A DNA stretch of 64,000 nt, taken from assembly GCA_034687125.1 (NCBI GenBank), contig JAQGBZ010000018.1:62001-126000 (forward strand). The letters run 5' to 3'. The notes under the pieces are model-generated. The model was not told the DNA's origin and made no database searches. It saw only the letters and a program-made list of their open reading frames with translations. A program made the translations under genes and the position numbers. Shown one piece after another: positions 25,301 to 40,300 of the stretch; the first letter of the stretch is position 1, and every line of letters starts with the position of its first letter. This DNA comes from Neelides folsomi (lineage: Eukaryota; Arthropoda; Collembola; Neelipleona; Neelidae).

Positions 25301-28300
25301 GAGAGTGAAAATGGCAGAATTCCGAGACACTCAATTCACTTCGCCGAAACATGAGAAACAGACTTGATTTGACTCAGGGGAAAATGATGATGTAGATTTG
25401 AATTTGTGAAAAGAGTCCTTTTTACTCTCCAATTGACTCAGGCAGTCTCCCGACAGAGAGTCGTGGCAAAAATATGAGTAAGATGGTTAGCAACTTTAAC
25501 CACTCTCTTGCTATTTCACAAAGAGAAGACGTGATAGATAATAATTTAAGAAAAATAAGATAAAAGTAAGGAAAAGAGTAGTCTGAAAGAAATTACATTC
25601 CCTCAAGAGTTCATCCTAATGCCCTTTCATCTCTTTCAGAAGGAACTTGCTGAGATACTCTCAGCTCGTAAACCTATAACCTCCATCACTATTAACGTCG
25701 GCCCCTTTCAAAAACACCACGGTATTTCAATGCGAATGCGAAGTCCTCCTTCCGAAACTTATTCAAAAAGAAAAATGTTTTCAATCCTTTTAAACTTGAT
25801 TGGAGTTAAAGTCTATGAAAATGGTGCGTAAACCCTTGAACGCTGTACAGTACATTCAACTTTTAACTTTGGCCCAATAATGTGATACAGAAATTTAAAG
25901 TCGGAAGAGAGAAAATTGAATGACGCAATCTGTTTATCAGGGAAAATAGTTGAAGCTGACATTGAGATGCTTTCCCATTTAAATTAATGGGATTCACTTC
26001 TTATCGAATTTCAGTCGAGCTTAATTCAATGTCTGGAACAATACAGTTAATATTAATTATTTATATTTATAAATAGATTCAATCGTTAAACAAAAAGCTC
26101 TTCATTGTCAGCCAGTGTTCTAATCTTAGGTCCATAAGACAATAATTATTCCAACCAGGAATTAGAAATTATTAAATTTAATTACAACTTTGAATTTTAA
26201 ATTTTTTAATGGAGAGATACAGATATTACATACAGCAAGGTGTTAAACTTAATTAATAATGTGGTCCATTATTGTTGTTATTCTGATATCCCGAAAGATG
26301 CAAAGTTACATTTAAGTAAATTGAAATTCAAGTTGCTGACTTGAATTCAAACGAAGGCATTGCTGATGCCTTCGTTTGAAAATTTAATGAGAGAATTCAC
26401 GCTGAGGCACAATCCCCCTTGCTTTGAACAACAAAGAAAACGGTGGGAGCGAAAGAGCAAATTAGTTTGCGCCAAATTTCCTATATGAAACTCTATGAAA
26501 CTTTTGATTATTGAAGTTCAAATTTGTGATACGCAGAAGCAGTTTGTAAATGGTTCAAAATATCATTTCACGGCAGCTCATCTCATGAACTCAAAGGTTG
26601 GAAAATGAACCGTCTTTGATTACACCTCTTGGTCGATCATTAGTGCGAAGATAATTGTACTTTTCCTCTTTCCAGTTCCTCATCATTACATCCGTCTCAT
26701 ATTATAAATTACACTTTGGTTGCAACTTTGAAAAATAATCATAATAGTATACCATGCAAAAAACAAAGCAAACACAATATTATAGAATTTACAAACATAC
26801 ATAAATATTATACTATAGAATGTACAAACATACATATAACTAAATATTTTTATCAAAATAATCAAAACATTTTATCCGTGTGTTAAAGTTCCCAAATTAT
26901 ACCTTCTCTCAGTTATCATATTTCATTTAGGAACCAGGAAAATAATATCAACGATATAGTTAATGAAAGCATGGGCGAGACTCCCTTCAAGTCATGTGAA
27001 TTGTACAAGACAGGTAAAATTGTACGGGTAATAAGTGATGATAATGGGAAATGGAATGTCAAGTGAAATGTCAAGCAGGGCCAGAGTTCCCCCTGTCATT
27101 CTTCATGAATAAAAGATCGGATGAGGAATGGGACAATGAAGAATGTAAAAGACCAACACACTGCCTCATTTAAAGAAATAAAGAAATCCAACGAGGAAGG
27201 AAAGTCATATAACTAGTTATGGAAGTTATGTTCATCCGCATTGCGGTACTTTATTATACAATATAATATGACTTGTAGAAACAAATACTTACGTGGGAGG
27301 AAAATTATTAGACGCTTCTCATTTACAAATCTTAAATCTTTATTGACGGACGATTGTCTTTCCTAAACTTTGTTTTGAGACTCTCCGCGTCCTTACGCAA
27401 ACAATGAAGGAAATTGAGTTCGTGCGAATCGGCTACCCGGCGTTCTTAAACTTTCTCCACCCGCTCACTCCGCCCTACTCTAATTTCTCTCTTAACTAAA
27501 CTTGAGCCATTGACCAACCCAACACTTGTAAACAACTCATATTGGTTTAATCTATACTCTACACTACTCAACATAATGTTTCACTCGTAATTATGACTTT
27601 TCTTTAAATTGGCCTAACGAGAAAAGTTTTTCTATAAAAATTCTTATGCTCGTTATTATACAACTAGAGGATTATCTAAATAATATAAAAATCAAAAACG
27701 TCAGGAGAAAATTTGAAAGCCAATTTGGCTCCAAAAATAAGATATAAATAAGATATAACATACCAATAGGAGTTAAATTTCTTTGATTAAACTTTCTCGG
27801 TTGATTAAAACGAGCGGTTGATTATACATAAGTTAATTTCCCACTGCAATGAAATTTCCCTTTAATACTTCATTCGACGATCATAAACTTGAATCTACGG
27901 CAGACCTTATAAACTACTGATAATAACTGTGTGAGTATGATTAACTTTTAGTATTAGTGAGTTAGCGAGGGCTATTAGGAGTTAGAGTATTATTTAAATA
28001 TTTTTTGCTATACAAATTGTTATATAAGCTTTTATTATAGGTGGATAATTCAAAATAGTATTTATATGATCATAATTGACATAAAAATTCAATAATCATG
28101 AGCACTTACATTTAGTAAGTTTTAGCCCTTAAAAATTACAATTTTTCATGGTTATAGTTTTAATTTCGTCATATATAGTGAAATGTATTCCATTAGTACG
28201 TGCATAATGATAATTTCAAAATAATAATTTATTTAAAAACCTCTTTACATGCGAGTATCATCCAGATAGAAAAGGCTGAATGGGATCTTTTAATTGTTAG

Positions 28301-31300
28301 TTTGAGATCACGTAAGTTTAGTTTATCATTTACATTATGCCCTACATACAGATATGTACATACTTATTGTTTATAAAATAAGTAACTTCGTATTAAATAT
28401 TTAAGTGAAATGTTGTATTTCCCTTGTGAATCTCGCAATTTGAGGATGACAAGTTTTGAGAATCATCCAGAGTAATTTGCATCGTTCACTTTACATAATA
28501 GCGAAGATGTGGGAACCCTCTAAATTATTACTCATAACTGTATTTCTCTAAGGATTAAAATAAATTCACTTATTTGGACTGAAACGGAATTTCATATAAT
28601 AATTCGGAAATATAGCTTTGAAAAGGTTATATCAATTATTAAGTTTAACTACCTGTAATGTTTAAAGGAAGAATTTTATGTATTTTATTCAATTTACTTA
28701 ATGAAGATTTACATCTCACTCATATTCCCAATCAGTATGATTTTTGATAGTTTCGGAGACTTCCTTCAATAACTAATCATTAATGGTTAATCTTTTATTA
28801 TGTAATTATCAAAGCTGAATAATTTGTACTATGCAGAAACTTTAAAGGTAGAAACATAATGCCGAACGCCTATGTCTAGCTTTTTGAGGTTGGTGGGTCA
28901 CGATGAGAATTCCATGAAGAGTTAAAATTGAAATTCATCAAAGGTGTGTTTTATTTAAATCCTTCGTGTATAATGTATAGCTGCCGCTATAAATAATATA
29001 GGTAAGTACCTACTATATAATAATTTCCCTAAGTCGGTATAATTGTTTAATGCAGAACTTCAACTCGTGGGCTTTTATCGCTGAATGGAATGGAGGTCTG
29101 TTAAATGCATCCAAGCAAAACCTTCACTAATGCAAAATGCAGGTGATTTGCAAATATAGGCTAAATGCATTGTAAAATGGAGCCTTTAAAAAAATCTATC
29201 GTGGTCATATATGGGGAACTGAAAAAATACGCTATCGTTTCCTACATCGATAACTCTTTTGGAACCGTTTCGAGTCGATGGAGTCTTCAAGATCTGATTT
29301 ATCACCTTGAAGATAAACTCCTTCGCAAATTGACTGTAAAATATTCCAACAAAGAACTCGGCGACTCAGTGTATTTTTATAGAAAACCTATCATTTTATG
29401 CAATATATTACGTCCTTAAAATGCTTACGTCAAATGCAAAAAGAAGTGAAGCGAAGCGTCTAATTGAACTAGCGTGAAAATAAATTTTAGTACAAAAGAT
29501 GACTTGCGAGTTGAATGCATTTTAGATTTCGCTGTTAAAGTGTATTGTACCTTCACTTTAAACTAATCCGTTTCATAGGTAAGTCTTCGTATTTATACTG
29601 GGTTAGTCATTTAAAATTAGCATGTATGATTTCCTTTTGCAATAGAAAGTGAATCATTCAATGAAATCATCAAGAACTAATGAACCATTTTTTGTCACAA
29701 AAGAGAATATTTTACTTTTGAGATGAAACTAAAAATAGCATTCCATAAAGCCTTATCTTTATTCTCTCGGCTTAAATTAAATTTTGTCTCCACATTTCTT
29801 ATAATGAATGGCAATTCAAGTTTTGTATTAAAAAAGTTTTCAAGATTCCTTATAAATTTTAAATTATCTAAGTTATATGTAATTTCCTCCCTCTTTTACA
29901 TCTAAAATGATTTTCTCGAAATTCAGAATAAAAGTAAAATAGAATTCTTTGAATTGGATTCTGGAAAACTGGAGCAGATAACATTAGCATTATGCCAATG
30001 AAATGTATCGCATAATGCTACCTCCCATGTATTTTAAAGTTCAACGAACGGTAGAGAATGCAAAAATGAGAAAAAACTATGTTATTTTAGAGTGAAGATG
30101 AACCCAATAACGTGCGCATCTTCATAAAATCATACTGGATCAAATTGAGAGTCCTTCAGATCTCATCATGAGATTCTCTGTGGTGCAGGAAAGAGAATAG
30201 AAATTTCTCCGGGTGGGTCTTACAAATATAATACAAGCTCATATCCTTTTAGGGATTTGGGAATATTGGGCAAGACACCCAAACGCAGACTTTTCTTTGT
30301 CAAAGTAAAATTCGCCATATCGCTGGAGTTCTGTTTAATCCAACTGGATCTCTCAGTGTAAATATGGGAAATAAAAGGAAACAAACCCTACTTGTGAATT
30401 TGGGATATTTGCCAAGAAGACGGGGACGAAGAATAGGGGATGAACAATTGTGAAAACGCTGGTTGTTCATATAACATGTTCGTAGTCATTTTCCTATTCC
30501 ATCCATTTAATTCTGGAACAGGCGGGGCAGAGTCTCGTCCGCTTACAACAATTTACTATTCTAATAACTCATGTCATTTTAAAAACATTTCAATATTATT
30601 CCCCAGCTAATGTTGAAGCCGAGAATAAAATCCCTTTAAATAATTCAATTTCAATTTTCTCCATGAGTTGAACCCATTGCCCATCCGTTGATAATCTAAA
30701 CGTTTGGAGTTGGGCAAATTGACCGAGGAATTCAACCTTGTAATGAGCAAATTTGAAAGAAATGGGAATTTGTGGAAAAGTAAGGAGGAAATAGTGCGGC
30801 TAATTGAGGAAATAATTATTGGGTTCTCATTAGTCGAAAAGGGTTCAATTGGTTTGAAGATATTAGTAAAGGCTCATTAAGTTTAAAGGGGAAGGGATAT
30901 TTGGGGAAACATTTTGGGATGCGACTTTGTCCTTGAAGAGTGGGGAGATGGCGGAGAGGAACCTCAAATGGATTATTAGCCGATTATTCCGGGAGACCTA
31001 GGAGGACCAGGAGAGTGAAGAGCATAGAATAAATACATAATGGATGAATGGAATCCACGGAATACGGTTATTGTTATTTTCTTATCAAGCGGAGATGCGA
31101 TACGGAGGTCATCGTAATGAGCATTATTTCTCATCCTTTCTCTTCACGGTCCATGCCCTCCTCTTATTCAAGTGTCCTCAACCTCACACCAATAGACGCC
31201 AGAAATGCCACGACTCGTGAAGGATTTGAAATTCACGGAAAACTCATTTTTCACAACAAACGAATGGAAACTTGAAATGAGTTTTCAACTTCACTTTTCC

Positions 31301-34300
31301 AGACCCTCTCAAAAATAATATTTCACAGATAGTGAATCACATAAATGACATTAACATAATGTTACATAACTACCTCTACATATGTATAAAAAATATCTAC
31401 CTACTCGTGATAAACTCGGTTTAATTTCATTAAACAGCCTTTACATCAAAATTTATAAATAAGGTTATTCTGATAATTTTTACCAAGAACAAAATTATTC
31501 TTTCAGTTACATGAAGCGCTATAGAGAGAACCGGGTTTGGATGAGAGATGAGCTTCAATACTTAAACATATTATTCTCTCGACAATTATCTTTATGGAAC
31601 AGAGCTATGAACGTATTTCATGGGAATAGATGTGATATAATAAAGAGGATGAAGGGCATATTAAGACTCCTCACGCGATCCTCCGATACGATAAAAATAC
31701 AACCACACTTATTAGCCAGGAGTTAAGTAAACCATTTTCCATTAAATGTAATTTTACGTGAATTTTCTACTCCGGTCTTTTGGCTCTCATTAGATTCTAA
31801 TGACTTTTGGACTTTTTTCCACTGCCACAGAGAGGCGATTATGACCATGAGCCTCCAACTGGCCTCCTCGTTTGAGATACACAAACTGTGAGAGACGAGA
31901 CGCACATATGGAAACCTCGCACTTTCATTTCATTCTCGCTCTTTTCCTCATCTCCTTGATTGTTCATGAGAACTTGGAAATGCTCAAAGTTTTTCACAAG
32001 ATATTCGAATGATACAAAGGCGAACACCCGAGGCTGTATACTCTCTGGTGTACATTAATGAAAATGTTCATGACTCATTCATTCCTCTTCAATTACCTCA
32101 AAATTAGCCCCGTTAAATGCCCAAGTGATTAATCTTTGATCAGATGACTAATGTACTAATTACACTCAGAATGTTGTAATTATATTTTGCGTAGAATTGA
32201 ACGACGTTCCTTGGTTTGCAATTCGTCTATTTCTTATCTAAATTAGACAAGATTAGCTTTAATGAGAAAAATGATCCTAAATGAGATAAAGTTTAGGATT
32301 CATTATATGAAACCTCTTACTGTTTAGTACGCAAGTATATTTATGTCCAACGATCACAAAGCTCTTGTTTAAAAATTGGACAAACCAAAGGAATCGTGTC
32401 AATGGCCGAAATTGATTCGAGCTGAAGCTGCTACGAGACTCATTGTGGTGAATTTGAATAAAAACTTGGTTAAAATTCGTGAGTCTCCTCTTGAGTGAGA
32501 AGGCGTGGCTGAGTTTTCTTAAATGAATAGATGGAAGTGATGCTGTGCATTTGTCTTTGCTTTTTTGAGCCGAAGTCGTCAATTGAACTTGAGCTGTCAG
32601 CCGTCTCAGAAATCCTCGAGATTCCCCAATGTCACGGATCCAAAACGCTACAAATTCCATGCCCACATTTCATTCGATGAGATAGCTAATCAATAGAGGC
32701 AAGACCAGGCAGTGACAGTCTCGAACAAATGTCAGCCCATCGTAGCGTCCTATCTTCGTTTATGTTTAACCGTATGTTTAGCTAATGAAAATATCCCGAT
32801 GACAGATTGAAGAGGAACCTCTTCGATGTTAAAAGATTATATCAGACATCTTAGCATAAATCTTACACTCCACGATTTAAAAGTCTGAAACATAATTGCC
32901 AGGCAAAAACACAAATTGAACATTTTCCCTGCTACATACGACTAAAAACTAAATTAAATCATGTTCATAAGTATACCTGAACAAATTACATGCATCCTCT
33001 TTTACTGTAAATAAATATATTTTCTAAGCATGCTCCAAATTATAGAAACACATGTCCCCAGAAGCTTCGATGCTATTATTATAATCTGCACGAATGCCGA
33101 ACGTGTAAAAAATATATAAGAAATAAACTAGACTCTATTATTTAAAAGTAGTAGAGTCATTATTTTATTTAAAAAATCCGGATTTTATGTTCAGCATTAA
33201 TCAAAATGACTCCAAGTTGGTGCACATAAAGTTCCCATTATAATAGAGAACACATGGCCTAAAGGTTGGGGAGTAAAAAAAGAGTTTAAATTACGCATGA
33301 AGGTTCACATGCACTCCATTGTGAATTCACTCTTCCACTCTCCATCCGATCTCAAAGTGTTCTGAGCGGAAAAAACCGTAGCCTATTTAGTGGAAGAGTT
33401 TAAATCCATGGCCAAAAATAGTGCATTCATTTCATGAAAGGAAAAGAGTCTGAAAAGTGTAGCTGCACTAATCGGAGTCGAAGAAGACATCGATGTTTCC
33501 ACAACAGGCCCTGAATTTGTATCTTGTATCTATGCCAGCATTAGGTTGAGTAATGAATGGCTCAACTCCTGCGGACCCTCATTCCCTCACACTCGGCGGA
33601 ATGTATTGGGATATTGGGAATTGGAACTGTTCCTGGGAAGAGGAATCTCGGTGGGAGAAAGGTCCAAGTTCGGATTAGACTTTAATGGTAAGGACCTAAT
33701 GTATAAGATACATTACTTATTTGGAACATTGAGTAAGTGCCATGAAGGAGGAACAAGGAAACTCTTCTTCCCCCTAACAAGTCTCATTGAGGAAGTTAGC
33801 TCTACGACGGCCAGCATGTGTCTGTGTTTCTCATATACTGATTCCTAATTCCTACATATATATTATGTAGATGTAGAGTATGTATTTATGTGTCCCTCTT
33901 TGGAATGAGGAATGAGTATTGGCCACCATGTAAATTATTTGAGGGTGACGAGTGCTGGGAATCTATCTTTAAAAACCTTTCCTAAAGGGGGAAGAGACGC
34001 AGATTGACTTATTTCTTTTTTGAGTCCATGTCTGGGATCCAGGGGAGCTCGCGTGAGGGAGAAAAAGTCCCTGGATGGTGAACCAAGTCGGAGAGTTGTA
34101 AAACCAGCGGACTTCTACGGCCCCGTAAATTCGAAGCTTTGGAGAATTCTGAGCTCCATTTCGAGATTCCAGTCGTGGCACGAGCCTAAAATAGCCTCCG
34201 ATTTCTGCATTACACATCGCCCACACTTCCAGCCGGCCGGCCCCTCCTCATGACGACGATGAAGACACAGACGCGGAGCTGACTTGACAAAAGTCACACA

Positions 34301-37300
34301 TATGGCCCATATGTGGTGAATCCCATATCCTCTTCTTTGTTACCCTTCCACTTTTTTTACTCTCACAGACTTATTTTTGGTTATCTCTTTCACTTCTTGA
34401 GAGATCATTGAGCACTTTACCTTTTACGTTCTGAGTTTTGATTCTACTTCTTCCAGTCGAGTTCTCAATTCTATCGAAGTTCCCTCAACTCTTTTAAGCG
34501 ATTTTTCGAGGGAATTTTGGAGGATAAAAAATGAATATTTGTAAACCACGAGAAATGAGGGGTGACTTTGAAAGCTTTGTTGACAAGTTGGAAAGACGTA
34601 ATTGCAGGAAAGTTTCAGCTTCTCATCTCTCCCTCAGGATCTCCACTTTTTCATCTTCTGTTTAAGATACAAAATTCCCTCTCCGCTTTTAAGGGAGTGG
34701 CATCGTAATCTTATTCAAGAGTTGAAAACACATTAAATCACTCTCAAACCTTCCTGGGTCTTTTGAAGGGAAAAATGAAAGTGTAAACAATGCTTATTTA
34801 TATTTCTATCCACTAATCCAAAGTTAAATCCAAATGATACATGAATACATGTTACAAAATAGTCTTCACCAATTACCTAATAGATCAAAAAATTATGTTC
34901 CTCATTTGTACTACAATAATACGTACAATATAAATATCATGCTTCTCTATGTAAGATAAAAGATACATTTTTATAATTAAAGTGTTTAAATGTTGTAAGG
35001 CAAATAGGTTTAAACAAAAGCTATCTTCCTTTGGTATTAAAGGCTTCATTTTAAATTAAGTAAATATTTCACATTTACATTTACGCCGAATGATGAAAAG
35101 ATAAATGCCGTAACATGAAAAAGATTTGAATATTTCAAAATGTTAACATCTCAGCATTTCCATTCATGCGAAGCTTGAGGGTCGGGCGAGGGCGTTGAGA
35201 TGAAACTGAATCCAGAGCGATGAAAGGGAAATGAGGAATTAGGAGCTAAGAGTGTTCAACCATTACCAGGAGTCAACTCTTGCAAAAATGATACGAGCCA
35301 TGAAAATGAATTATTGGTTAATCGTAAGCTCTGCCAGTGGGGCTACAACCCAAAGTGCCCACCCCATACATTCAATCCAACTTCCCCAACGAGAAAAATT
35401 GACACTCCAAATCCTTGGCACGGAGAGGCACAAAGAGAATCGCTCACCACTCATCATTCCACTCATACCAATTTATTTTGGCAATAAAAGACGATAGGAT
35501 GAAAGCGAATGCTAATATTGAGATTTGCAAACCTTCCTCAAGCCCTTTTCCTTCTCGGATATCTCTACGATGAAGGAAGCCGATGCAATTCACGATAAAC
35601 CAACTACCGCTCACATATGTATAGTAATGGACAACTATCATATAAAATGAATGTAATAGAGATGCACAGAAATCACATTGGCTCTTCACCAAAATGAAAG
35701 GAATACAATTTGTGCATGGGAAATTTCATTATGGGTTTCCTTCTTGATTACACACATCCCACGTTTATTTTCGGCTTTCAGAATGAAACATAAATGGAGC
35801 CGTGCTAAAGAAGAAAAAGAAGTTAAAAAATATAAATGCATAAATGCATGCAAGTTATGGGGATCTTGTACACTCACGTAGTGCTTTTACGATCCTCAAT
35901 TCAATCCAGTTCCCCTATGACCTTTACAATGTTAATGATATAGATGCATTCCCGAAGCGCAGTCTCCCTAAAGGAAGCAGGTCGAGGAGAAAAAGTAAAG
36001 TCTCAGACAACCAACCACCCTTGATTGCATAATGGACAATAGCCTATCAACTCCTCTTGAATTGGATCGACCTGGGCGGGTCTCCGAATCTGCATTGCAT
36101 GTTTTGTGCATATATCATTTCCTGCCCTATTTGCCAGCCATCAAGGCTATCCTAATTTCTATTTTAATCTTTTTTATCAATTCTTGAGTCAATGTGTATA
36201 TTAAGATGATAAGTCTTAATTAAATTTTCAATTTGTAAATTACCTGTGGACCAATGATGATCTCACGATGTTATAATAATAGTAAAGCTATTGAGCCTTT
36301 ATCAATTCTCCTACTTATGACATAAAGGTATTGGTATTGTATAATATGACAATGGGTAATTGGATAGGAACTGTAGGTTGTTGAACTTTTTATATTAGCT
36401 ATCTGTATACGAGTGTATAAAATGATTGTGATTTGATTCATATTTTGGAGCTTTTATGATGCAGTCATTCGTTCATCCATTTACGTTATTCCCAATGATT
36501 TGAATTTCCACTTCAAGCCTTTCCGACTTCCCTTTGACATTTTCCGTTTCAAATTCCGAGATGATATTGGAGCGTGGGAATGTCCCGAAAAGATAAGGAG
36601 CGGACTTATGGGAGACTTTTTATATGGAGCCATAAGGACTATCTCTATTTTTATAGGTAAAATTAATAAATATTCCGTCGGTATCTTAGAATAGGACACA
36701 GCACGATTTTCTTTACATCATTCTGACATTATACTCTCGAAAATAGAATTACTTTGAACATCAATTCCTCATATATGTTTTATAGATTTGTATTCAATGA
36801 AAATAGGGTACTGGAAGAAATGTACTTTATTTACTTTTCAGACGACTCGCGAATGTGGATATTTTAACTTTTCGAATAAACTTTTTTCTTGATCTTCTGA
36901 AATTGCCCAAATTGTATTGTTTATATATAAATGGCGGCGCCTGCCTTGAAATATATTTAATTCTTAAAATATTTCTGAAATTCGATTGAATCGATCCCGA
37001 CTATGAAGTTTTCTTTGATCAATAAAGGAAATGAATTCTTTAAATAATGCTGACAAGAAAGAATAGGTGAAACGCGAAATGAGAATAGATGGATAAACCC
37101 TAAATAACTCAAAATGTACTACGTCCTTGAGGGACCGAAAAATCTCCAATAATCATTACATATCAAAGAAAACATTTCTCAAATCTTAAGATGAAAGCGT
37201 CGATAAATGCCAAGCACAGGGAGCCCAAGAGTCGTTTGAAGTTGAAAGAAAATACTTATAAATACAATTTCTCACACAAAAATGTGAAAAAATTATTACG

Positions 37301-40300
37301 AGTCTGTAAATGTAAAGCAAAAAGCATATTGAAGCTAAAATGAAGGAAAATAGTTTTTCCATTGAATTTTTTGAATAAAATGTTGAAAATGAACATTTAT
37401 TTGGAAGTTTAATTAAAAAAGTACAAAACCACACTGATGTAATGTAACGTAATATTTATAATAACTACTAAAGACATAGTTATATCCTACATAGGTATGT
37501 ATGAAAGTACTTACATATTATTGTAGGATACATATTACACAAAATACACATCTATTACATACATTCCTACATATACATATTTTATTTCTCAAAAGTCCCA
37601 TAAAATTCTTCTCTTTTGAAATAAATCTACCGAAGAAAGCACCCATTTAAATAATCTTCCTCATTCTTAGTCCTGAAAAATAGCTCAATGACAAAGATCT
37701 CTAAAATGTGTTTCGTATTCAATGAGCTTAAAACTTTTTTATTCTCATCTTTAATAAACTTTTGGTTATTTTATGATTTTACCTTTTATTTAAATAAGAC
37801 TCTTTTGTAAAATACAAGACTTTAATTAAGTTTTAAAATTTCCATTTTTGTTTGTCCATTGTGTAAAGTTTTGGAACTCTGAAAGTCCCAAAAGTTTAAT
37901 ATGTACATTTATTAAGTAAGTGCATTATTTACGGATCAAATCCACTTAAAGATGAGTTGCTGAGACTGAAGCCAGAAAATCACTTTTGAATAAGTGAGAT
38001 TTCTTTTGTTTCAAATTAACGCTGTTAAGCCTGTTATAAATTTTGTTGTTGCGGTTGTAGAGAAAGAGATTAAAAGTTAATGTGCGAAGTGGGCGGCGGC
38101 GGCTGATAAAACTTGGCCAAGACATAGATGAGGATAATTAAGAGAAGAAGCTGGAAAAGTTAGCCATTCGTTCAAGGAGCTTTCTGTTTCAAGACTTTCT
38201 ATTTTTCTGTGAGGAATTAAGGAACTGCAGGAACCGTCGCCGCTCCTTTCTATGCAACTTTGTCGTGTTTGCAGTAATACAGCGAAGTGTTGAGCGGAGA
38301 AGCCGGCCGGAGATCGATACGTTCCGTCCACCTAACATTCATACCTACGTTCCTTCTTATGGAACGAGACATTCTCGAATGAATGGCACGGCGTGGGGGA
38401 GTCGGTGGGAATTGTTATTATTCGCATCCATGCCCTATGTCGTTACTGAAGAGAGTCAGATGACTCCTGGTACGATCCGCGTCCGACCAAAAATTCTTTC
38501 CTCACCTTCCTATCCAAACCCGTTGATCGGGACTTTTCAGAATCGATGGAGGTTTCTAAAATGATCGGAAATTCTCTCTAACGTGATCTCATTTCCCTCC
38601 AAGCAAAAAGAAATTGAAATCTCTTCCATATAAACGAAGCTCTCGTAACATTTTTTCCAAGTTTCGCTGCGTGATATTCATTTTTCTCTCAATGTAACAT
38701 GACGTTGGGTGTGAAATTGAATCGATGTAATGATTACTGATGTTAATGCATGAAGAAGTGTTCAATTGGAGATTCATTGACGGGGGCGGCGGTGAAAGCC
38801 ATCTTTCACTTCCCATGTTCAATTCATCATTCCGAATTTCAATTCCGAGTGAATTTGTATTGACAATGATTTCCTGTGCTTTAACGCCAGCAGGGAAATG
38901 AGTCATCACAAAATCCCATTTGCTAATTTTGAGAATAAGGGAGAGACAAGGAGAAAATCGAGGTCACAAGCACGAGTAAAAATAAAAGCGGCGGAATCAA
39001 TAATCCAATCTAACACCATGTATTGGGATTGGGTTAACTCGACCAATCTTTCTCTTTGCATATTCGCTCCTGGAATACAAGCATTGAAAAATGGGTCTTC
39101 CGTTTGCTCTGCTCTCCCAATACAATCCCCTTAATGGTCCCAAGAAGGAGAACAAACAAAAGGGGTTTACTACCCTATGAATCCATTAGCCATAATAATA
39201 ACCCATTACTCTCCACTTTCAAGTTGAATCTGAATTTCAAAAAGATTATTTAACCTCAATTGACTATTTATGACGCTCACTTCAATTACAAATAATTGCA
39301 CTCCTCGAAAAATAGTTCAACACTTGATCATTCTCATTCCCAGTTGTGAATTTCCGTCAAGCCCTTGGATTTTGCAAAGTGTGGATGGCAAAAACAACTT
39401 CACGTGCTAAACTTATAGGAAAATTATCTTGAAACAGACAGAACTAGTCATTATCATTTACGAGTATTGTTCATCAAAGGATGGAGAGTTTGAAGCTAAG
39501 AGTGAAATTACCTCTAGGTATATCCCCAAAGATGTGCATTTATTTTCTGTATAATAAATAGGTAAGTGTGGTAAGACGTGGACCATAGGGCTAGCATAAG
39601 TAATAATAAGCAACGAGAACCATGCGATTCTTGCCATCAATTCCTCGCTATGGGAAAAGTTTTTTTCCGACGGTTGGGAAAGACGCAGAAATTTTTATTG
39701 TAGGTAAAATTGAGCCCTGGATGACGTTGATGTAGAGAGGAAGAAAGGGGCCATTTACCGGCAAATCTACAACTGCCACAATGTTATGCAAGGTATTAAA
39801 TCCCTTTATGCAGGTATCCGGATATTTATAAAACTCAGTTTGTGTGCATTTCTTTTTATAACCATTCTACCGTATCCCGAGCTTATTCCAGCTTTAAGAT
39901 TTACTTGAGATTCATTATAAAATATGGATGTAAATTACAACAATGTTATACCTCTTTATAGTAGATAGATGAAATAATGTAGGTACTTTAATTTAAATCT
40001 AGCCCTGTTTGTGACGGATCAAAGTAAAGGTTGGAGGGTTGAAAGGTTGAAAGATTGTAAATAATGAAATAGACGGTCTTTGTGCTATTAAAATTTAAAC
40101 TTCTTTCTGGCTCCTTGATTAAAAAAGTAATGGACTTGGGAATTACCTCTAGTCAGTCTCTGAATGATGATCTCTCGGTCTTCTTCCGAGTGGGGTTCGG
40201 CCAATACGATGAGTAGATAAGAGCCGGTGAGGGGGGACAAGGCCCCTTTCTCCATTTCATTGTCAATCGTCCCCCCGGAGGAATCCTCCAGTCCCATCAT

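Larger units (their letters stand above)
20494..40146 (-). other. futsch: futsch intron 1 (about 19.7 kb)
   Basis: A 19,653-base intron between TRG|GTAATT in exon 1 and the exon 2 acceptor. I found no recognisable nested gene, RNA gene or transposon. It is AT-rich, with GC-richer islands near 33970-34300 and 38060-38560. Small structured sites include paired hairpins at 26325-26380, a 33-base-spaced duplication at 26781-26836, a hairpin at 29985-30020 and a palindromic double E-box at 34297-34315. Short ORFs here have no family resemblance. Long first introns in neuronal genes often carry regulatory elements; that role is inference. Confidence 0.85.

Noticed and set aside
32277-32666. 129-codon minus-strand ORF in futsch intron 1
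   Set aside because: No domain, no conserved motif and no splice context; within chance for 20 kb of intron.
33546-33848. 100-codon plus-strand ORF in futsch intron 1
   Set aside because: Unrecognised, no supporting signals, likely chance.
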